From JBBSWB01 sp038046465 (GTDB lineage Archaea > Nanobdellota > Nanobdellia > Woesearchaeales > GW2011-AR9): 10,941 nucleotides of DNA. The stretch's first letter is position 1; every line of letters starts with the position of its first letter. The stretch covers positions 1 to 10,941 of the forward strand of contig JBBSWB010000045.1 in the NCBI GenBank assembly GCA_038046465.1, read 5' to 3'. The notes beneath the pieces were generated by a model. It was not told where the DNA came from. It made no database searches and saw only the letters and a list, made by a program, of their open reading frames with translations. Positions 7,272-10,941 of this stretch are shown here, in pieces. Made by a program: the position numbers and the translations under genes.

Positions 7272-7277
7272 AAAAAA
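7272..7277 (-). terminator. T-run terminator after the EndoV-like gene
   Basis: On the minus strand a run of six T lies about 16 bp past the stop of the 7293-7922 gene, within TATTTTTTC. Archaeal RNA polymerase terminates at such oligo-T stretches without needing a hairpin. Confidence 0.4.
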
Positions 7278-7292
7278 TATTAAATTTACTAA

Positions 7293-7922
7293 CTAATTCT
7301 GTTCTCGCAGTTTGGTAGTTTTCTTCCGGGCAATCTTATGGGCTAAATGTAATGGTTCAGGCATTTTATGTGGAAAAATAATTGTTTTAGGAATAAGGTT
7401 TAACACCGAACCTAACGAAATCAAATGTCCCGGAGAAATATACAACGGATTGGAAAAATTTTTAGTGGTTATTTCAAAACCAAGAATTTCATTATCGACA
7501 ATAACTTTTCCTTTCTCTACTTTCCCTACAAATAATTTTTCTTGGATACCAATAGTAGCTTTATTTAAAACTAATCCTAAATGAGCAGCAATGCCAAATT
7601 TGAGAGGATGTAATACTCCTGGGCCTTTTACTAACAGAACATCTGGTTCTTCTTCCAGTTGATTATATGCTTCAATAATCGCCGGCATTTCCCGATAAGC
7701 TAAAAAGCCGGGGCGGTAAGGTAAAGGGTTGTCTAACAGATAAGTTTTTTTCTCTTTAAAGTTTAAAGAAGGGAATTCGCAAACCACTACTGAAGCTAAT
7801 AATTTATTTCCAATCTGCACGCATTCAGCTCCGCCAATAGTTTTAATTTTACTAAAACCGTCGTTTAGGCTTATTTTAGGAGCCAGTTTCAATTGTTCTC
7901 TTTTTAGTTCGATTATATCCAT
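7293..7922 (-). CDS. Endonuclease V-like protein with altered active site
   Basis: A homologue of endonuclease V (Nfi), which nicks DNA or RNA near inosine. Length (209 aa) and fold markers fit: GG at 30-31 of the first strand, PYRPGFLAYRE at 68-78, the GxGVLHPLKFGIAAHLG block at 100-116, ATIGI at 122-126, the PLYISPGH strand at 159-166 and MPEPLHLAH at 187-195. The wedge tyrosine (PY, Y69), the metal-ligand equivalent E78, H105 and H195 are kept. Against the Thermotoga enzyme, however, the first catalytic aspartate (D43) corresponds to E33, the second (D110 in the DGxG motif) is K99 in KGPG, and the lysine of GVAK (K139) appears as E128. Losing D110 should prevent normal two-metal catalysis, so binding without cleavage or a new activity is inferred. 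The ATG lies 2 nt past the stop of the kinase-like gene, with an SD GGGAG (7934-7938) inside that gene, so translation is probably coupled. Confidence 0.82.
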   Translation of the reverse strand: MDIIELKREQLKLAPKISLNDGFSKIKTIGGAECVQIGNKLLASVVVCEFPSLNFKEKKTYLLDNPLPYRPGFLAYREMPAIIEAYNQLEEEPDVLLVKGPGVLHPLKFGIAAHLGLVLNKATIGIQEKLFVGKVEKGKVIVDNEILGFEITTKNFSNPLYISPGHLISLGSVLNLIPKTIIFPHKMPEPLHLAHKIARKKTTKLREQN

Positions 7923-7924
7923 TT

Positions 7925-8452
7925 TTATTTTTTCTCCCAGCGGGTAAAATCAATTAAATAAAGCTTATTTTGATTAGGGTCAAATAATGTATTGACGTTA
8001 AGGGATACATCTCTCGGCTTGTAGCCTAATGCTTGAGCTAAACTTAATTGTTTAGTAAATTGTCGCTCTGCTTCTCTAACGTTATCAGAATAGGAAACAT
8101 CGCCGCCATTGATTCTTTGCATTATAATGCCCCAATGAGATTTCTCTTCACAGAAATAATAATTATCCCACCAACGAGAAATATAGCAGCGTAACGGACC
8201 GCGATGTTGATATAAGCCATAAAATTCTGGCACTTGCGCCTGATGATCAAATAGATCCCTACCAACACCGTATTCATATTCAGCTGCTGTTTGCGAATTG
8301 CCTTTTCTATAACACCGGTCGTAATAACCATTAAATAATTTAAGAACCGCATGATCATCTAGATTATAAACAATCCCATCACCGCCGCAGCCGAGTACTC
8401 GCATTTGTACAATTGCTTGATCCGCTTTTTGACATAATTCTGTAAGATCCAT
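7925..8452 (-). CDS. Minimal protein-kinase-fold protein
   Basis: A 175-aa protein with the landmarks of a compact kinase fold. It has a glycine loop LGCGGDGIVY at 20-29 and the beta-3 lysine K38 in AVLKLF. A candidate alpha-C glutamate is E58 or E60. A catalytic-loop-like segment PRDVSLNVN covers 146-154 (D148, N154), and the DFG-equivalent aspartate D168 is in LYLIDF at 164-169. D148 to N154 is six residues rather than the usual five, and the HRD histidine is a proline. The chain ends six residues after D168, so the activation segment and the rest of the C-lobe are missing. It resembles truncated RIO, Bud32 or aminoglycoside-phosphotransferase-type kinases. ATP binding is plausible, phosphotransfer uncertain. 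An SD GGTGA (8459-8463) lies 6 nt before the ATG. It shares a probable operon with the EndoV-like gene, 2 nt downstream. Confidence 0.65.
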   Translation of the reverse strand: MDLTELCQKADQAIVQMRVLGCGGDGIVYNLDDHAVLKLFNGYYDRCYRKGNSQTAAEYEYGVGRDLFDHQAQVPEFYGLYQHRGPLRCYISRWWDNYYFCEEKSHWGIIMQRINGGDVSYSDNVREAERQFTKQLSLAQALGYKPRDVSLNVNTLFDPNQNKLYLIDFTRWEKK

Positions 8453-8458
8453 AACGGT

Positions 8459-8463
8459 TCACC
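8459..8463 (-). promoter_or_regulatory. Shine-Dalgarno GGTGA
   Basis: GGTGA matches the right half of the archaeal SD consensus GGAGGTGATC and lies 6 nt before the ATG of the kinase-like gene, supporting that start. AT-rich DNA upstream (8484-8493, read on the minus strand as AAATTTATTT) could hold its TATA box. Confidence 0.55.
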
Positions 8464-8504
8464 AATTTTAATAAATTAAAAAATAAATAAATTTAGTATT
8501 AGTC

Positions 8505-8762
8505 TTAAAGATATAACCCTCTACGGGGTTCGTGAAGAGCATATGTTTTCCTAACATAACCGTCTGGAATCATCAATCCTAGAGCTCTAATTCGAGCGGT
8601 TACTTCTTCCTGAGTTAATACTTCTTTTGATACTTGATTAGCACCTTGAGCAGCTGCATCGATTGAACTGAAATGTGGATCGCTGTCGCTTCTGACACTA
8701 ATTTTAACTTTTGGTGGTACTACATTCAATTCTTTTAATCTAAGGTTTAAGTCTTGAGTCAT
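8505..8762 (-). CDS. Hypothetical protein (85 aa)
   Basis: I recognise no family. This small, soluble, cysteine-free protein has an N-terminal half with a beta-like stretch (PPKVKISVRSDSD) and a central helix-like segment. Residues 49-62 (LTQEEVTARIRALG) look like an amphipathic helix, and a basic, aromatic tail (YVRKTYALHEPRRGLYL) ends the protein. The start is well supported: SD GAGG (8771-8774) lies 8 nt before the ATG, and a TTTATAAA box (8810-8817) sits 51.5 bp upstream. It precedes the kinase-like gene by 52 bp on the same strand. That gap contains a T6 stretch (minus strand) which may terminate this transcript, so membership in the kinase/EndoV-like operon is uncertain. Confidence 0.7.
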   Translation of the reverse strand: MTQDLNLRLKELNVVPPKVKISVRSDSDPHFSSIDAAAQGANQVSKEVLTQEEVTARIRALGLMIPDGYVRKTYALHEPRRGLYL

Positions 8763-8770
8763 TTTAATTG

Positions 8771-8774
8771 CCTC
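8771..8774 (-). promoter_or_regulatory. Shine-Dalgarno GAGG
   Basis: GAGG lies 8 nt before the ATG at 8762. It decides between two possible TATA boxes: only the farther one (8810-8817) leaves this SD in the mRNA, whereas the nearer TTATAAAG (8782-8789) would give a leaderless message. Confidence 0.6.
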
Positions 8775-8809
8775 GTTTTAGCTTTATAATTAGTCTAAAA
8801 AGCCGCTTA

Positions 8810-8817
8810 TTTATAAA
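8810..8817 (-). promoter_or_regulatory. TATA box of the 85-aa gene
   Basis: TTTATAAA is centred 51.5 bp before the ATG, predicting a leader of about 25 nt that contains the GAGG SD. The divergent + strand gene at 8940 has its own box at 8894-8901. Confidence 0.6.
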
Positions 8818-8893
8818 CATTTCTGAAAATAACTACTAAAAAGTAACAAAGGTTTTATTCAAGAAAAATGCGTAAAAACAAATCAGAAAGATA

Positions 8894-8901
8894 TTTATAA
8901 T
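8894..8901 (+). promoter_or_regulatory. TATA box of the MJ1316-like/pilin cluster
   Basis: TTTATAAT is centred 42.5 bp before the start codon at 8940. Transcription would begin near 8922, leaving a short leader that includes the SD GAGGTG. Confidence 0.6.
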
Positions 8902-8926
8902 CAAACTTATTTAATAAATATAAAAA

Positions 8927-8932
8927 GAGGTG
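8927..8932 (+). promoter_or_regulatory. Shine-Dalgarno GAGGTG that fixes a TTG start
   Basis: GAGGTG is a strong match to the archaeal SD consensus and ends 7 nt before the TTG at 8940. There is no in-frame ATG before residue 49 of the reading frame, inside the second membrane helix, so TTG is the credible start. Confidence 0.75.
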
Positions 8933-8939
8933 TACTAGA

Positions 8940-9374
8940 TTGAGAGAGCAGGATAAGCATTTCTTATCATCGTTGTACGCAGCTATTGCTGTAATCTTTG
9001 CCTGGAAAGGTTTATGGGAAGGCATTTATACTATTCCTTATATCAATGATTCTTGGGTAATCTTGTTCATCGGCTTTGCTATGCTTACTTTGTCCGGACT
9101 CATTTTTAAAGAGTTTGATCCTTTGGGTGGAATAGAAAAATCTGCTCATAAAACTCTTAATACTGTTTTTAAGCATCCGGAAAGGAAACATTTTACTATT
9201 AAATATTATGATAAAAGCTTAAAAAAACAAATTACCGTTGAAGCCCAAGAAATAAAAAAAATTGAAAAAGAAGCATTAATAATAATTGATAAAAAGAAAA
9301 AACAAGAATTATTTATCCCTGCTCACCGAGTAACGGAAATATTTTTCCATGGAAAATCTTATTGGAAGCTATAA
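8940..9374 (+). CDS. Membrane-anchored MJ1316/DUF504-like protein, copy A
   Basis: A 144-aa protein starting at TTG, supported by GAGGTG 7 nt upstream. Residues about 8-31 and 38-56 are hydrophobic helices. The basic C-terminal region of about 85 residues should face the cytosol. That region matches the pattern of the MJ1316/DUF504 domain, which is mostly archaeal: a strand FTIKYYD at 85-91, an acidic/basic middle, then IPAHRV at 126-131 followed by EIFFHGKSYWK to 143. The HRV core and the terminal Trp are the most diagnostic residues. Free-standing MJ1316 domains have been proposed to recognise RNA ends carrying cyclic phosphate. Fusion to membrane helices is not something I know as typical. 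A paralogue of identical length lies 47 bp downstream and aligns without gaps at its C-terminal end. The domain call rests on motifs alone, and an unrelated membrane-anchored PH-like or SH3-like barrel is an alternative. Confidence 0.65.
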   Translation: MREQDKHFLSSLYAAIAVIFAWKGLWEGIYTIPYINDSWVILFIGFAMLTLSGLIFKEFDPLGGIEKSAHKTLNTVFKHPERKHFTIKYYDKSLKKQITVEAQEIKKIEKEALIIIDKKKKQELFIPAHRVTEIFFHGKSYWKL

Positions 9375-9392
9375 AAAAATAAACAAGAAAAA

Positions 9393-9399
9393 AATATTA
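9393..9399 (+). promoter_or_regulatory. Possible TATA box of copy B
   Basis: AATATTA is centred 26 bp before the ATG at 9422, the spacing of leaderless promoters elsewhere here. The 47-bp gap is almost entirely A, T and purine-rich with no SD, so copy B either has its own leaderless promoter or relies on read-through from copy A. Confidence 0.3.
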
Positions 9400-9421
9400 A
9401 AAAAACATAACTAGACAAAAA

Positions 9422-9856
9422 ATGATTAATTTAGAAAAAATTAAAAAATATTTTTGGTACATCTTTGGCTTAATCGGGGTAGTTTTTTTCTGGGCAGGAG
9501 TCTGGGATGGTTTAGGTAATTTATCCTACCTTCAAAATCCTTTGATTAGCTTACTTGCCGGAGCGATAATGTTAACTTTGTCCGGATTTATTTTTAAAGA
9601 TGCTAACCCTTTCTGGGGCAAGGAAAAAGCAGTAATGGCTGCGCTGCAAAAGGTCCATGCTCATCCCCGAAAGCACGAATTCCACATTAAATACCATGAC
9701 GGAATGAAAAAGAAAGAGATTCCCATACAAGCAACTAATCTTAAAGCTATTGAAAAAGATTTTTTAGTTTTTTTAGAAAAAGGCAAAGAAATTTTTATAC
9801 CCACTCACCGGGTTAAAGAAATTCTGCACAAAGGCAAAACTCATTGGAAAGCTTAA
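9422..9856 (+). CDS. Membrane-anchored MJ1316/DUF504-like protein, copy B
   Basis: Paralogue of the preceding gene and also 144 aa. Membrane helices lie at about 10-33 and 40-58, both paralogues having a conserved Trp-Gly-rich stretch (WAGVWDG here, WKGLWEG in copy A) and the shared MLTLSG-IFK at the end of helix 2. The cytosolic domain has FHIKYHD at 87-93, an IEK triplet in the middle and IPTHRV at 126-131 followed by EILHKGKTHWK. HRV, GK and Trp142 fall at exactly the same residue numbers in both copies. The sequences have diverged widely elsewhere, so this is an old tandem duplication under constraint, not a recent one. There is no SD before the ATG. The stop codon is followed after one base by the ATG of a pilin-like gene, implying co-transcription. 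Membrane location is confident. MJ1316 homology is a motif-based call, and the ligand is unknown. Confidence 0.65.
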   Translation: MINLEKIKKYFWYIFGLIGVVFFWAGVWDGLGNLSYLQNPLISLLAGAIMLTLSGFIFKDANPFWGKEKAVMAALQKVHAHPRKHEFHIKYHDGMKKKEIPIQATNLKAIEKDFLVFLEKGKEIFIPTHRVKEILHKGKTHWKA

Positions 9857-9857
9857 G

Positions 9858-10325
9858 ATGAAATATTTAGATAAGCAAGGAATTACTCCTTTAATGATCA
9901 CTTTATTACTGATTTCTTTTGCCGTAGCTTTAGGTGTGGTAATCATGAATTTTGGTCGCGCTGAGGTTGAATCCGAAGCCGAATGTCCCATTAACATAGG
10001 AATGAAACTTTCTTCCATTAGCGGGGTAGAACAATTATGTTATGACCAAGCTAAACAACAATTGTCGTTCACAGTTGAAAATGGAGTTAACATTAATGTC
10101 GAAGGATTAATCGTTAACCTTATCGGCGAGTTGAAAGCAGAAACGATTGAATTAGCTGAAGCAAAGATGGGTAAAGCAGGAATTTATATGGGGCGCGTTG
10201 CTTACGATAAATCTACTGCCGGAGAAATCAGGCAAATTAAAATTTCTCCTAAAATACTTTTATATGACAATGAAGAAATCTGTGCAGAGAAGGCCGTAGT
10301 TGCTGAAAGTGTACGGGCTTGTTAG
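9858..10325 (+). CDS. Type IV pilin-like protein with class III signal peptide
   Basis: A 155-aa protein whose N-terminus is a textbook archaeal prepilin/archaellin signal. A short charged leader (residues 1-8) ends in KQG, followed by ITPL and an uninterrupted hydrophobic helix to about residue 30. A PibD/FlaK-type peptidase would cut after G8. The remaining roughly 120 residues are extracytoplasmic and beta-rich, with four cysteines (43, 61, 142 and the last residue, 155) that could form two disulfides. The domain therefore looks like a compact, disulfide-stabilised pilin-type ectodomain. Similar short proteins are frequent in DPANN genomes, often in several copies, and their roles are mostly unproven. 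It begins 1 nt after the stop of copy B, so it is translated from the same mRNA. No pilus ATPase or platform gene is present in the window. Confidence 0.75.
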   Translation: MKYLDKQGITPLMITLLLISFAVALGVVIMNFGRAEVESEAECPINIGMKLSSISGVEQLCYDQAKQQLSFTVENGVNINVEGLIVNLIGELKAETIELAEAKMGKAGIYMGRVAYDKSTAGEIRQIKISPKILLYDNEEICAEKAVVAESVRAC

Positions 10326-10359
10326 AATCTTAAAATGGTTCTGATTGATTAAATACATT

Positions 10360-10376
10360 AAAAAAATTTAAGAAAA
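10360..10376 (-). terminator. T-run terminator after the HIT gene
   Basis: Read on the minus strand, a T5 run and then a T7 run lie 13-29 bp past the HIT stop codon. This is a typical archaeal oligo-T termination zone, and it sits in the convergent gap with the pilin-like gene. Confidence 0.5.
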
Positions 10377-10388
10377 ATTAAGAAGAAA

Positions 10389-10844
10389 TTATTCACGGAT
10401 TTTCTTGGCTAATTTTGCCAGAGCTACGTCGTCTGCCCTTTTGGAATCATGAGAGGAGATGTATCCTTCGTAGTTTTCAAAATATTTATTTACATTTGAT
10501 TTGATGGGTTTCCATTCTTTGGTGTTGCTGGTTCCATGCATGGGGAATAATTTTGCGTGAACATGATCCACCCCAAACCCCTCAAAAATAAGCCCGGTTC
10601 TGCCAACATTCTCCAATTTAGAGTCAATTAATTTTGCTACTTTTTTTGCTGCCAGAATTAATTTGGTTAATACTTCATCAGATAAATCAAACGCATAACT
10701 AGGATAATGTTTTTTAGGTATAACTACTGAAAAGCCTTCTGTATTTGGAAAAATTGACAAAAAGGCTAAGTGCTCTTTATCCTCCCAGATTTGATGACAA
10801 GGAATTTCTTTTTTTACAATTTTACAAAAAGTACATTCATCCAT
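10389..10844 (-). CDS. HIT-family nucleotide hydrolase/transferase
   Basis: A histidine-triad protein of 151 aa, a normal length for the family. HIT proteins hydrolyse nucleoside phosphoramidates or dinucleoside polyphosphates through a nucleophilic histidine. The N-terminal CxxC (C4, C7) with H46 and a later histidine forms the zinc site of many HINT and Fhit-like members. IFPNTEGFSVVIPKKHYPS at 31-49 is the standard strand pair that cradles the nucleotide. The triad reads DHVHAKLFPMHG at 93-104, so H94 and the nucleophile H96 are present while the third histidine position is K98. I recall a subfamily with HxHxKLxPxHG and the same KKHY motif, so this looks like a subfamily trait rather than decay. 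A TATA box at leaderless spacing (26.5 bp) supports the ATG. Substrate unknown. Confidence 0.9.
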   Translation of the reverse strand: MDECTFCKIVKKEIPCHQIWEDKEHLAFLSIFPNTEGFSVVIPKKHYPSYAFDLSDEVLTKLILAAKKVAKLIDSKLENVGRTGLIFEGFGVDHVHAKLFPMHGTSNTKEWKPIKSNVNKYFENYEGYISSHDSKRADDVALAKLAKKIRE

Positions 10845-10866
10845 AAATTATATCAAAATTAGGTTC

Positions 10867-10874
10867 TATATAAA
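10867..10874 (-). promoter_or_regulatory. TATA box of the HIT gene, leaderless
   Basis: Read on the minus strand this is TTTATATA, centred 26.5 bp before the ATG at 10844. There is no SD before that ATG. It is divergent to a second TATA box at 10912-10919. Confidence 0.65.
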
Positions 10875-10911
10875 TTTGACGCTCCGTTGGCACAATTCGA
10901 AAAGTGAGTGA

Positions 10912-10919
10912 TATATAAA
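10912..10919 (+). promoter_or_regulatory. Divergent TATA box for a gene at the right edge
   Basis: TATATAAA on the + strand is followed 23.5 bp later by an ATG that forms the last three bases of the window (10939-10941). The spacing is slightly shorter than at the other leaderless genes. It implies a + strand gene starting at or just beyond the edge. Confidence 0.5.
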
Positions 10920-10938
10920 TAAGTAGACAATCCTCTTA

Positions 10939-10941
10939 ATG
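10939..10941 (+). CDS. Possible start codon of an unseen gene
   Basis: Only an ATG is visible. It is supported by a TATA box 23.5 bp upstream and by the absence of any other gene on this strand after the HIT promoter. Nothing can be said about the product. Confidence 0.3.

Noticed and set aside
7312..7584. 90-aa + strand frame inside the EndoV-like gene
   Set aside because: Antisense shadow of a gene with clear homology.
8122..8358. 78-aa minus-strand frame inside the kinase-like gene
   Set aside because: Same strand, different frame, no SD. The kinase-like frame has recognisable motifs and a good start.
8868..8900. Short + strand ATG frame of ten codons before the MJ1316-like gene
   Set aside because: It lies mostly upstream of the predicted transcription start and overlaps the TATA box.
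9773..10018. 81-aa minus-strand frame over copy B and the pilin-like gene
   Set aside because: Antisense shadow with no promoter or SD.
1..10941. CRISPR array, insertion sequence, tRNA or rRNA genes
   Set aside because: I found no regularly spaced repeats, transposase motifs, terminal inverted repeats, T-arm signature or rRNA core sequences by eye.

Overview
The window reads as a piece of an AT-rich archaeal genome, probably from a small-genome lineage such as the DPANN (Woesearchaeota/Pacearchaeota-like) group. The evidence for archaea is direct: repeated TTTATAAA-type TATA boxes at archaeal spacing from start codons, a mix of leaderless genes and genes with Shine-Dalgarno (SD) leaders, a class III (archaellin/type IV pilin) signal peptide, and two proteins with a domain resembling MJ1316/DUF504. 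The phylum is inference. GyrB is a bacterial-type enzyme known to have been acquired by many archaea, so it does not contradict this.

Layout, left to right. Bases 1-217 carry no gene. They hold a GC-rich hairpin with a GCAA loop at the very edge (possibly the end of an unseen RNA), a TATA palindrome, a small inverted repeat and a perfect tandem 11-bp repeat ahead of gyrB. Next on the + strand come gyrB (218-2146), a small zinc-ribbon protein (2221-2427) and a small two-helix membrane protein (2500-2736). A full-length SMC ATPase faces them on the minus strand (2792-6286). A divergent promoter region separates smc from two unrecognised + strand genes (6436-6690 and 6715-7263). A minus-strand block follows: an unrecognised 85-aa protein (8505-8762), a very small protein-kinase-fold protein (7925-8452) and, 2 nt behind it, an endonuclease V homologue with replaced catalytic residues (7293-7922). 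A second divergent region leads to the + strand trio 8940-10325: two tandem paralogues, each with two membrane helices plus an MJ1316/DUF504-like cytosolic domain, then a pilin-like protein starting 1 nt after the second paralogue. A HIT-family hydrolase is on the minus strand (10389-10844). Beyond it a divergent TATA box points to a gene whose ATG may be the last three bases of the window.

Function: the left half is chromosome maintenance (gyrase B for supercoiling, SMC for condensation and segregation), but neither gyrA nor scpA/scpB is adjacent. The right half is accessory. The most interesting parts are (i) the membrane-anchored MJ1316-like pair linked to a pilin-like protein and (ii) the operon of a minimal kinase-like protein with a probably non-cleaving EndoV-like protein. 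Promoters fall into two classes. In three genes the TATA centre lies 26.5 bp before the ATG, as expected for leaderless mRNAs. In four others it lies about 42-52 bp upstream, and three of those have a clear SD.
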